A DNA stretch of 64,000 nucleotides from positions 16,600 to 80,599 of the forward strand of contig WBMZ01003458.1 in assembly GCA_013400975.1 (NCBI GenBank), written 5' to 3'. The translations under genes were made by a program, and so were the position numbers. This document shows, one piece after another, positions 41,971 through 54,402 of this stretch (its first letter is position 1; each line of letters starts with the position of its first letter). The stretch is from Atrichornis clamosus. Lineage: Eukaryota; Chordata; Aves; Passeriformes; Menuridae. The notes beneath the pieces were generated by a model. The model made no database searches. It was not told where the DNA came from and saw only the letters and a program-made list of their open reading frames with translations.

Positions 41971-44819
41971 GGTATGTCCATCCTACACAGGTGTCCAAAG
42001 GCTACAGAGCCACAGACCTATTTCTGAAAGCTCTCTCTGGCCAAAATACCTTTTTTAATTCCTTTTAACTGCAGCAGCCATGGACACCAGGATTACAGGA
42101 AGCCTTTTCCAGCAGCAGCTGCAGGGACTGAAGGCATCACTCTCTCGTCTTCACCACCCTGTAGCTCAAGCACAGCTCCATCACCTCCCAGTCCCACCAG
42201 TGCAAGACCAGTTTCAATACTAAACCAGCTTAGTTCAAACGATCAACAGAGTTTGAGCAAAGCAGCTGATTTTCAGCCAGAATACTGTGGAGTGTTCAAC
42301 CACTGTCTCCTGTCCATTCCACAATGGGAATGGTGAGCTCCCAAAGCAGCTGGAAAGGTACTCACACAGCCCTGAGTGATTTCAGAATTTAGAAGGCACT
42401 GTCAGAGCTACCAGCACTAAGGAAGAGTTGCTGATGCGAGATAAAAGTCATGAACAGGTTATTAACAGGGAATCAACACCTCCATCTATTTCAGAGCTAA
42501 CCAGGAGCACATATCCATCCCAAACCAAAGTGTTTCTGCAGTCTCCTTCCAACTCTCCAAAATTCAGCCCATTCCAGAGAACTGGTCAACTCAGATCCAG
42601 ACTGCAAAAGCAGGTGGAGCCCTGTTTTCCAAAGAGGGTTTAAAAACTTCAGCAGAGCCCAAAGCCCCTGAGTCCCTGTGACAGTGACAGCACCACAGAC
42701 ACACAACATAAAAGGGCAACAGTTTGGGGTTGGTTTTTTTTTTAAATAGATACAACCAAATTGCTTCTAATGGCTGCAGGGGCAGCACATTAAACTCAGT
42801 TACTGAGTGTCTTCTGCTGTGTCTCTGCCTTGCCAAGTTCTTAAAACCAAAAGGCCTTTTATACAGCCTGCACAAAGGCTTCCTGGTTTAGATAATAAAT
42901 TGATAAGAGGAGGCAAGAGCAAATCCTACTCATCACACAGTCTGTAAGATCATTACGAGAAGAATCCCCTCAGTAATAACATTTACTGGGCTTCAAGAAG
43001 CCAGTTTGATGTACTTACCAGTATAGAACAGAAGGGAATTGGAAATAAAGGAGGAGAGGAAGGAACAGAAGACAAGAAAGGTGCTAAAAAGCAAATTATT
43101 GAAAGTGGTAGAGCAAAGAAAAAAATAAAAGCTGAAGTCTTTTATTTAAACAAAGAGAGCAATTCTTAGAAATCAACTGTGCTAAAACTTTACCTTGTGC
43201 TTGTATTTCCTATTTTAATCACTGTTGCTTTCTACTCTTCATCTTTCCTCCCCTCACGATGCTCCTGTGCTCTCCTCAAAATAACAGGATCACCTATCCA
43301 GAGCCATTCCATGTTCATGAGCAATTCCAAGTGTGGAGTTACAAAATGGGGGGTTTTTTTGGATCACGTTTTATTCCAGGTTATACTCCGCAATATTATA
43401 AAGACGGTGACACTGAAAAACATAAAACTTTCACGTGTCTCTGACTCTTCCTTACACCACAGGCTCAGTTTCCTGTTGGCCTCTTTGAGGACCAAGGTTT
43501 TATTCCCTGTATTCCTTAAGAGCATCCATTCCTTCCTTCAAAACACTCAATACCCAACACACGTCAATAGGTTCACTGCAGATCGAAGTTGGTTTCAGAG
43601 CAATCACACTTCTAAAACCCTAAAAGTTAAAGTGCAAAAACCATTACTAACATTAAAATTTAATTAAAGGAGAAGTCTGCTGGGGAGGGTTTTACTTTTT
43701 CCATTTTACTAATTAAAACGTTTCGTAGAGAGATTTATTTTCCTGTATTATAAGATTCAATATGGAACCTTTCACAAACGAATCAAAGCGAAGCTCAAGT
43801 TTTTCCTCTGTGAAAAGGTTATTTTGTAATTTTTAAAGTCATCCTCATGAAATGCAGAGAAACCCCTGCATATCTCTTGACTACACACACTGCTGGCAGA
43901 GCTGAACATAATTCAGGTCACTGACCTTCGGTGAACACAGGCAGGCCTGTTGCTAGCAACATAAAATATAAATACTTACTTAGAAACATACATTTTTTTA
44001 TTTATTTACTAGGAGAATTATCCTGAGGTATACACCATTAAATTGGGATTATTAACATACCGGAATATAATGAATTTAGACATCTGAACTATGCACAGGC
44101 AATCAATGATGAGGTTTGATATAAAGTGGGCAAAGATTCCTCAAGCACACCAGACTTGGTGTATTATTTCAAATACTGCACAGTGAAATGTGAAGTACAA
44201 CCAATACTGTTGGAATTAAATTAATAAATCTTACAGGGTGCTTAGTGATTGTCAGCTTCCAGGACTAGTTCCCACAGAGACACAATGGAGGAATTCCAAA
44301 ATCATTGTTTTTCCAGCACCTAGCACATGCAGTGTGCTTTGTTACCAGGGAAATCCCACATGTTTAATGTACAAATTAACACAGATCTGCAAACGAAACT
44401 CAACACACACACATTCACTGCTTCTGTTCTACTTAGGACCAACATATGTGATGATCTACCTAAGGAATAATTCACGAGAATGAAAAGGAAAAAAAATGGG
44501 CTGCTTTGTACTGAGTTCGGCTGTATACAACAACTCAGGTTCACCTGCAAAATCACATCAGCAAATCAAAAGCAGATTTAGTTTTCAGCATGAGAAGCCA
44601 ATACATCCCTTCCCCTTCTGGTCACCTGCATGTTCCTAACGTACCCAAGAGCCAACAGATTGAGCACGAAGCAAAACTCAAGTAATTTGTGATCAGCATC
44701 ACATTTGTTGTGTTCCCAAAGAAGTCACACATCCCCTTCTCTGTGTTTAAGTTCTGTGGGATTGTGGAAAACTTATTAGCTAAATGTTTTCATTGAAACA
44801 GCAACTACATTAAGACTAC

Positions 44820-45000
44820 AGAATCAGGGAATCATGGAATCATGGAATGGTTTGAGTTGGAAGGGCCCTTAAAGCTCATCCAGTGCCACCCCCTGCCATG
44901 GGCAGGGACACCTCCCACTGTCCCAGGGTGCTCCAAGCCCCGTCCAGCCTGCCCTTGGACACTTCCAGGGATCCAGGAGCAGCCACAGCTTCTCTGGGCA
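44820..45000 (-). mobile_element. CR1 3' end fragment
   Basis: Tail aatcatggaatcatggaatg followed by the conserved region, abruptly truncated at cagcttctctgggca. Confidence 0.93.
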
Positions 45001-48000
45001 AAGGTTTTAAAACTCACTATCTTTAGGTTTTAAAATTCAAAATTCAGTAAGAAAAAATAATGTGCTTCTCTCAGGTTGGTTTGTGTATCCTACAGAACCA
45101 TGAGCACAGTCACCTTCCAATGTCGGTTTGCCCTTAAACATGGAAAGAGAATTAAAAATTTGGGAAGAGGGCATTTTCGTACATCACTGGGAAAAAGTCA
45201 GTAAGGAGCAAAAGTGAGTTTGTACCAGCCTTCTCCCAAGGAGCAGGAATGTTTACTGTGAGCCTCCAGATCAGGATTTGGGAGATGTTCACGAACCAAG
45301 TGCAGCTAACCCAAAACACGCTCGACCATTATGTTTTTTATACGCTGCCGATTTGAGAGTTCCAAAAAGCACTAGTTCCTCTAAAAAGAATATGCTGTGA
45401 ATGACTAGTTTCACTCCTATGTTAAATTTACAACACGTGATGCAAGAAGCCATCCCTGAGGTGTGAAAGCATGTGGAAGCAGCTTTCCTGAAATCACAGC
45501 GTTTCTCACCCAAATTCAGACCTGGCAAAGGCAGAACTGCAGTTGCAACAGAGCAGGAATTTCTTTCCAGCAGCAGAAGCACTGAAGCAGCCTCTGTCCT
45601 TCCCACTGCTGCTGCTGGAATGGGACTGGGACACTCACAAACTGCACTGGGGGGAAATGGGAAGCAGGAGAAAACCAAGACCAGCATTATTAATCCCATT
45701 TCAGTCCTCTAAGCTGGGCCACTGCAGATGTGCAGCAGCAGGGACAAACAGCTGGGACAAACCAGGGCTGTTCAGGCCAGTATTGGTGTCAAAATACCCT
45801 CAAAGTGCACCCAAAATACATCTAAATATCATTTTAGCACCCACAGACCTACAGTGGTGCCACACCAGTGTTAATTCAGTCAGACTTCCGAGTGCAATTT
45901 GACTCTCAGAAATAACCGATTTATAACACCAATTTTTTTACAATCTATTTATGAAAAGAAATGCATCACTTCTAAAACTGCTTTCCAGGTGTCTGAAGGA
46001 ACTGAAGCGTCAAACTGATCACTGACCCATAGAACCAGAGAACTCAGGATTTTTTTAAAAATATTCATTTATTCGTGTGAACCCCAGAATAAAGCCTGGG
46101 GTTTTAGCAAGAATTAAACTGACACAGTGTGGGGGGTAGAAGGGGAAGAAAAACCCCACAATAAAAGTTGAAATACTTGAGATTTTTTAGATGATTTGCA
46201 TGTGGTTCTTTACTTACTCAGTGACTAAAAATATTAATTTTAGAAGCACAAACTTAAAACATTTTCAGTACACTGACCTTATAAGGAATCCCCAATTAGA
46301 GGGGGGAGTGGCTGTTTTTTCCACCCACTTAATGGTGTCAAGTAAAAGTCAAACCACTGGATTTACATTCCCATCCCTCAACCAAAGAAAGAGGAAAGAT
46401 GCTCCAGCTGGAATTGCCCATCCCCTGCAGTATCAGGAGCAGGTGAGGGAAGTCATATTCCAAAGTGGAACACACATGAGGGCTGTAAATTCGTTTATCC
46501 CCAGTAATGTGAAATGCTTTGCAGAGCTGAGATTTTTGTACAGATCTTTTTTTCCTACAGATGTCCTCAACAAGACCGATCATTTCATTTACAAAAACTC
46601 TTTCTGTGCCTTGTGGTTGGGAAAAGAACTTGAGAAATGCAAAGCAAAACATTCACTACTACAGATTTGCATTCATCATTTTAGAACTTCAGACCTACAA
46701 GTCTCCAGGGAGTACAACCTTCCTACTTCTCCCTGCATCTTTGAGCCATAAAGGAAGAAGAATTACAGGAACACCTAAAGTTGCCTAAGTTTCCACAGAA
46801 GGTGGCCAAACCACTCAATTTACAGATCTTTACTGTAACCTTGATATTGCTACATATTATTATTCTTCCAATCTAGTGGTCACTAACTACTACTTCCAAT
46901 CTTTGTTGTACTCTGCATTTACAAAGTGGATTCTGTTTTTCAGTGACCTGGCAAGGGAGGGGACTCAGGTGCAGCCACTTGAACTTTTCCTTCAGGACTC
47001 GAGCTGGAAAAATCAAAACCAAAGAGAATTCACAACCTTACTCAGAACACAACACACTCAGTTATAAAAATACTTCATATATTTACGAAGAGCGCTGGGA
47101 AATGATCTGTGGAGCTGCTATCACGTGTCTAAAAGAAATAAAACTGCTTCTCCAGCTCAGCTTTGGCAGCAGATAGTTCTGATGTTACCCTCAAAGATTC
47201 AAAGTTACATATTTCAAGTATAACAATGTAGATGTTTGTTGACCTCATACAGTAGTACCCTTAATTTTGAAGGTTTCCAAAATATTTTAATACTTTTAAT
47301 AAAATAATTTTAGTATTTTAATAATGGAGATAGGCACACCTTTAGTCTCCCAAATTTAAAAAAAAAACAAAACCAAAACCACAACAAAATAACCAAACGC
47401 ACAAAGGTGTAACTGCTGACTGGCTCCGTACAGAAATGGTGCTTATTTGTAAGATTTGGGGTAAGTGGCTTCTTTTAGCCATACATTGGTTTGCGAGCAT
47501 TTTCAAGTACTTTTGAACCTTTTCAAACACACCAGGAACCAACTGCTGTTTAAATGATGCCCCTCTGACAGCTCCCTTTGACCACTGCACTGCCACAACC
47601 TCTGCCTTTCTTTACTCAGATTTATACTGGACAGACACACACAGTTGGGTCCTCTCACAACTGCTCTTCCAGCTCTTTTCAACTTGGAAAACAACACACC
47701 AGCTCCAGCTTTCTCCAGACATGCCAGTATAGAAGCACCACGTTTAAAAATCTTGCTCATCACATTTTCAAACAGCAGTTCATAGGAAGTTCGATAGCTT
47801 TGAAAATTGACAGTGGTCAAGTTCAGGCTCCAAGACAACCAGATGCATTCAAATCCACGGGAATAAACAGAATTATTTCATTCAAATGAGAATCCTCAGG
47901 CTGAAGTGCCCCAAAAGGCAAGGCTGATTCTGATTTGGCTGCTGTGTTCCCACAGCCCTCCTTGTCCCCAGCCCATCTCTTGCGCCACATCTGGCACCTG

Positions 48001-48112
48001 CCCCGGGCCCCTGAGTCACTTCTGCAATTCAGCATCCTGCAAAAGACTCACTTTGTTTTCATTACCTTTCTGCTGACTCTGCACAGCTCCAGAGCCTGAA
48101 TCCGCCTGGGAC

Positions 48113-48610
48113 GCATGGAATGGTTTGGGATGGGAGGGCCCTTAAAGATCATCCAGTGCCACCCCCCGCCATGGGCAGGGACAACTTCCACTATCCCAGG
48201 TGGCTCCAAGCCCCGTCCAACCTGGCCTTGGACATTTCCAGGGATCCAGGGGCAGCCACAGCTTCTCTGGGCACCCTGTGCCAGGGCCTCCCCACCCTCC
48301 CAGGGAACAATTCCTTCCCAATATCCCATCTATCCCTGCCCTCTGGCAGTGGGAAGCCATTCCCCCTTGTCCTGTCCTTCCATCCCTTGTCCCAAGTCCC
48401 TCTCCAGCTCTCCTGGAACCACTTTAGGCTCTGGAAGGGGCTCTAAGATCTCCCCAGAGCCTTCCCTACTCCAGGCTGGACATCCCCATCTCTCCCAGCC
48501 TGGCTCCAGGAGGGCTCAGATCACCTTTATGTGCCTCCTCTCCACATCCTTCTGATGTTGGGGGCCCAGAGCTGGAAGCAGCATTCCAAGTGGGATCTCA
48601 CGAGAGCAGA
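48113..48610 (-). mobile_element. CR1 3' fragment, about 500 bp
   Basis: Starts catggaatggtttgggatgg, runs through ccaatatcccatctatccct and ends at aagtgggatctcacgagagc, the CR1 region describing the reversed 'agctggaagcagcattcc' motif. Confidence 0.93.
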
Positions 48611-50589
48611 GAGGGAGATTCACCGTAAATGAAAGACATGAATAAATAAAGCTTCCACATTTTCCTCACATTGTTCACTCCAGCCCTTACATTTCTCAGA
48701 ACACACATCACTGTCAGCTCCAAAAATTTTTCGCAAAATATGAATCATCCCTAACATAATATTTTTTAACTTAACATAATTCAACATGGTTTTATGTTCC
48801 ATCTGCAGCGCATTTACCATGGCCTTATTCCCCGGTTAAGGAACCGCTGACCTAGAAAACTCTCATTGAAGAAGGAGATAAACTAACGAACTTCAGTAAA
48901 TTTTCATATAATCTGGTGATGGAGTCAAAACACCTTTTTCAGCCTGAGAATTCCAAGGTCTTGTTGCATTATCTTTTTAGCCTCCATCCCTGCTGTTAAG
49001 CACACAATAGTAAAGCATATCTTGGTATATCCCAAGGTATACCGAGACACTGGGGCAGAGGGAGTTGAGAGGCTGCAAATTCCTCAGTTTGAAGTGGTTT
49101 TATAATCCATAAGAATAATTCAGGCATCCTATCCATGCCATACAAGCACGTGGATGCAAGCACATCCAAGGAGAAAAGGCAGCACAGACACTGGGTGCAG
49201 ATCAACCACCAAAAGCTTTACTGGGTACATTTAGTACCACACTGAGGAGAGATTTTGTCAAACACACGTGGCAGCGCTTTACCTCCAAAAATACAAAGTT
49301 ACTGGGAGCTCACTGCAGACTCCAGAACACTCGTTCTCCTCCTTTTCTCATTGTCTTTAATGCTGTAAGTAAAAAAAAATAAGCCCAGAATGTACTCATC
49401 ATCATCTAGCATGCACCCATATTCTTTAGAATTTCATCCAGGAATTCCTCAGCAAGCCTTCACCAACATATGGAACACCTCACAAAAAGAATTCATCATT
49501 TATAAGCCTTCAATGACCAAAAAGCCATGACACTCTTTCCAGAGAACAGACTGCCAGTCACCCTCAGAACTTTATTATTTCCTGCTTATTAATATGGAAA
49601 ACAAAGACTTTCTGAGCTTCAGGAATCTAACAAGAGGTTGGAGCTACCCTGCCATGAGGTAACTTCTTTTGACAGGTCCTGAGTGTGCAGTACAAGCTTC
49701 ATCTGTAAACTTGGGATAACACTGGTTTGAATCCCTTTTTGAGTACAGTCACTGTGGAGAAGTACGGAATTCACTTCTGAATATTCCCTGATGGCAGTTT
49801 TAAGACAAAAATCTAAGAGGCATCTCTTAGCAAGAGGAAAAGTCTCTCTAACAGAGGCCTCTCAGGTTCATTTGGTCTAACAGCACTTTTAAGAGGATAA
49901 ATAAAGAAGTTAAACCTTTGGGACATGTTTTTGTGAACTTCACTAATCCCAGCACCTGCATACGGAGTAGACACTGCTCAATCTGATGCTGAGTTACTTG
50001 TCATTTGTTCAAGAAGTAGACACTGCACTAAATCTTTGACAAAATCATCCATTTAAGTATTTAGGTCATGGCAAGACTATACAACTTTGTATTATTTAAT
50101 AGCATCTCTACCAGCATCAGTTTCTGACCAGAGAAGTTTGGTTTCCTGTAGCATTTTTTTTCCTGATAAAAATTCCTAAAAAGATTTTAATAAGGAAGGT
50201 TGCAGGAAGGAAATGAGGATAAATTAAAAAGAAAAGGTTTTTAAATCCTGACCTTATAGCCCTCCAAACAGCACTGAGGATCACCACATCCAAGGTATCC
50301 AGGAAATAAAAAGGCAAGAAAACCCTTAGTGTCCCTCTGAAGTCCACACACACTCCCAAGAACAGCCTGGAATGGATGGAAAGACTCCAAAACAAAGCCA
50401 CTTTTCCAGCAGATTTTTTCTTTATTTTTCTGCTAATAACACTGAACTGCTATATTCCACAGAATGATGTGCTGTGTTTTTTAGGAAAGATTGCTGTAAA
50501 AAGGGAACTTTTGATATACTTTGCTCTTGTTCCCATGTTGTGAAAGAGCTCCACGAGAAGGTCCTAAGTGTGCTCTGACACATTCCATG

Positions 50590-50754
50590 GGCTGCCCAGG
50601 GAGGTTTGGAGTCGCCATCCCTGGAGGTGCCCAAGGAAGGCCTGGACGTGGCACTCAGAGCTCTGGGCTGGGGACAAGGTGGGGATGGGGCACGGCTGGG
50701 ACTCCATGGGCTGGGAGGGCTTTCCCAACCATTTTCCAAAAGATTCTGTGATCT
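50590..50754 (+). mobile_element. CR1 fragment, same subfamily as 8.9 and 33.8 kb
   Basis: Starts ggctgcccagggaggtttgg and ends gattctgtgatct; the shared body differs from the 33.8 kb copy by only a few bases by eye. Confidence 0.88.
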
Positions 50755-52039
50755 CTGATCCAGCAGCCAAGGCCTACTTGCCCTTTTTTGCACAGAGACA
50801 TTTTAGTTCAAAGTATTTCATGGATAGTAAATCCAAAGCAACTCAGGGAAAAGAGGAATACGGCTTCAGGAAAAGTGCAATGGATTGCCAAGAAGGGGAT
50901 GGGAGGGAGAAAGAGAAACACCAAAGCAGCTGAAGAACTTTGTGACTAAGGAACCTCAGCTACCCCTAGAAGCTGAGCAGTGCCACATTGTTCAACACAA
51001 GACAGAAGTCTTCAGCCATGAAAAAGTCCAGGCAAAAACCAAGCAGGATGAACAGAGTTCAGTGGAGAGTAGACTGGAACAAGACCCAGTAGGATTAAGA
51101 AAATTAAGGGAAAAAAATCAGACAAGCTGCAAGTCACCAAGGAGATACAGCACTTATGAGTAATACTTTTATTTACTAACTAAGAAGGAACCACTGAGTA
51201 TCTCCCAAAGACAACCATCGTAATTCACACTCTCACTTACGATTACTCTCATATAAAAATTCCAAAGATGTTGCCAATCCCACTTTGCATGGAGAAAGCA
51301 GGTCCTGCCAGGTGCTTATGGTGCTCTTGCCCTCAGTCCACCCAAGGACTCAGAGAAGCAAAGGAGATGGGCAGAAAAACTTCACTGCTTTTTTCCTGCT
51401 ATAGAGAGCATTTTGCCCAATCTTTCATATTTTTATTTGAAGTCACTTTGGACTGTTAAAATATGGATAGATATTAAAATGGATGGATTCAGATATTAAG
51501 GCATCAGCATCTGTCTACTTTTCCAACTAACAGGTAAATAGTTATCAACAAGATTTAAATAACTTGGGAAAAAATACTGAGTATCTGAATACATGGATGT
51601 GAAACTGGTCACTTATTTAAGAGGAAAAGCAAGCATGGAATTCCCAAAAGAGTTGGTGGGTTGATTTTTAACATAACTGGTCCAGCTGGTGGTTGTGTGA
51701 AACAAACATTTTTAATGTCTCCTTTGTAGAGCAGGAACAAGAAAATGAAACATCTTCACTCTACAATTCAGCATCTGGTATCAGGTTCTGCTCACACCTT
51801 ACACAGACAGTGGAAATACCTTTTATTAGAACATTAACTTTGGAAATTTCAATTCACCTTTCAGTTTGTTTCAAAAGGAAAAGCCCATATTTTTTGTGTA
51901 CATATCTATCTCAAGGCAATACAGAATTCAAGCAAAAATTCAAAAGTGAATTAGAGAAGAAACCTGTTGTGGTATTGGTTTGTGGTAATGTTTTGGGGGG
52001 AAAGAACAGAAAATTAAAAACTTGAGTGTTCTTAGGAGG

Positions 52040-52445
52040 TTTTAGTCTTTAAAATGGGGATATCTTCCTAGAGGGGAAGAGAAAGTCAGAAAGAACAAGC
52101 AACCAAGCAAGTCACAGTAACAGAAGTGCTTGAGAGAACCAGGAGGACCTGGGAGGAAAAGGACACAAGCAGAAGTTAGGAAATTGTTAAAAACAAGACG
52201 AAGAACCAGAGGAGGAGCACGAGGGGAAAAGAGAGCAAGAAAAGAAACACCAGGAATGAGCAGGAGAGTTGGAGACAGAACTTGTTCCCAAGTGAAGGCT
52301 GTGGTAGCACGTGCTGGGAGTGCAGACACAGGGCAGCATCCGAGTGGGAACGCCGAGCGGGAGAGAGCTCGGAAGTTTGAGACAGCAAGTGAAAGTCAGA
52401 GAGGCAGAGCGAGGAGGGGGAGAGAGACTGACACAGCAATGATTT
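52040..52445. other. Purine-biased stretch on the plus strand
   Basis: About 400 bp with strong A+G excess (many AGGAGGA, GAGAGA and AAGAAA runs). A long plus-strand frame here lacks an ATG at its start and encodes low-complexity Arg/Lys/Glu-rich text, so it is not called a gene. Confidence 0.6.
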
Positions 52446-53675
52446 ACTACAGGAGGGGTGGCAAAAATTCCTGGGAATGATGTTCTCCATTAAGTAACAG
52501 TGCTATCAGAGCCAGTTAACCAACCCCTGCCTCTTCCAGGCACCCCGTTCCTGTCCACCCACACAAGCCATTCCATTATCTTGTCAAATGTCGGAGCGGC
52601 AGCACCGTGTCCCGGCTCTGGGAACCGAGCTGGCTGCACAGTAACCTGATTCCCCACCCCCGCACACACCCAAATGTTAAAAATATAAAATTATGTATTT
52701 CAGCCAACTCAGTTTCCAAGTCTGATTCACTGGTTGGTCTTACAAACAGCTGTGCCAACATAAAGCAGGTGGGAACAAGCAGCCAGAAGCTGGAGAGAAG
52801 GAAGGGGAGCTGCTGAACGGGTAATTGCCTTCAAATAACTCCTTGTTGCACACTTTGCCTCCGAACTACTCTTCCAACAGTTTCCCTCCAAGTGCTTCCT
52901 GGACTCCACACCTTGTGCATGAACTTCCCATCAGTTTGCCAAGATTCGTAAGACAAAGAGAGCATCATCAGGTGAAGTACTGGTCCACCCACCTCGTAGA
53001 TGAAATACAAAAATTGAGTTGCTGCTTTTCATCTTTTTGCTTATCAATTATTTCAAATTGGGCATAGGCACGGCTTTGGGGAGAGCAAGGTCATTTTCAC
53101 CAGCCTCAGGAAAACATGTACGGATTTGGGCGGGTGGACGGAAAAAGGGGGAGAAAATCAACATTGTTTGTATTTTTCTCTGAATATACCGTTCTTGCTG
53201 TGCTGCCCTTCAGCACTGAAATTAAGTACCAGCCTATGGTCTTATCTCATTCTGGAAGACAGAACTGATCTGGATGAAAAAGAGATAATGAAGTCTTCTC
53301 TAATTTCCCCCAAATTTAAGAGGGTGTAGTGTAGCAGCAGAAGACCCACAGTTCCCATCTTTATTTCCCAGCTTCAGTCACTTTGCTTCCCTCCCCAGCC
53401 AGCACTACCAGCAGTGTCTCAGGACTCTGTGACAAGTTTGGTCAGCTGAAACTAGAACACATTATTACTGTAAAAGAGTCCAATTTAAGACATTTAGCCA
53501 ATTTTTCCTCATTAAATCCAAACTCAAGCATACAGAAGGGTAGGTTCCACACCCAGTGGACACTGCACAGGTAACCCACTGCTCCCCAAACTGGTCACTC
53601 CCTGAGGCTGAGAGCTCAGCCTGCCAGGTCAGGTGGGAAAGGTTGGAGCTTCTGGACTAATGACATGGAGCTTTG

Positions 53676-53820
53676 GCTGCTCCATCCGTGGAAGTGTCCA
53701 AGGCCAGGCTGGACAAGGCTTGGAGCCACCTGGGATAGTGGAAGGTGTCCCTGCCCGTGGTAGGGGTGGAACAAGATGATCTTTAAGGTCCCTTCCAACC
53801 CAAACCATTCCATGATTCCT
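53676..53820 (+). mobile_element. CR1 3' end fragment
   Basis: 5'-truncated at gctgctccatccgtggaagt, complete at accattccatgattcct. Confidence 0.92.
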
Positions 53821-54360
53821 TGTTTCAATCATACAAACTGGGCAAACTCCATATGAAACTCCTCCTTCCCTTCCATATGAACAAAGTTATATAAATGTCA
53901 TATTCACTGACATTCATGTTTATGAATGTTTATTTATTGCACAGATGCTTCTCATGTGCATCACGAGGAGAGCCCCCAGAAAACAAGCTATCCAGTCAAT
54001 ACCACTGTATCAAAAATTGTACTATTTACTGAAATACTCCATCACTTTTTCCAAAATTGAGGTATGCAGATTAAATGGGAAAAGAGATCATAAATTAATT
54101 TTTTTTTTTAAAGACTAACTCTTTTTGGGAAAAACGAGTTCAGAACTCTAATTCCCCCAAATTTCCAACCAAATCCTAAGTTCTTTGAGCAGACCTCTAC
54201 ATAGATATGCTGAGTCACTCTCCAACCTTAAGTGCCTGCTTCTCCCAAGTTACAAAGCACTCAGAATATAAACTCCAGGCAAATGAAACTGCAAATGAAA
54301 GAGCATCCTGCTCTTAAGGCATCAGGCACGGAAACCCTTCCCCCCAGCTCCGCCCGCCGC

Positions 54361-54402
54361 GTCACCGGGTGGCTCTGGGCAGTCACCGGGTGACTCTGGG
54401 CT
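54361..54402. repeat. 21-bp direct repeat in a GC-rich patch
   Basis: GTCACCGGGTGGCTCTGGGC plus A, then the same with GACTC, then a third partial GTCAC. It follows CCGCCCGCCGC-type sequence, out of keeping with the AT-rich surroundings. Confidence 0.85.

Noticed and set aside
52130..52480. 116-codon Arg/Lys-rich plus-strand frame
   Set aside because: It starts at TTG rather than ATG and is low-complexity translation of a purine-rich stretch.
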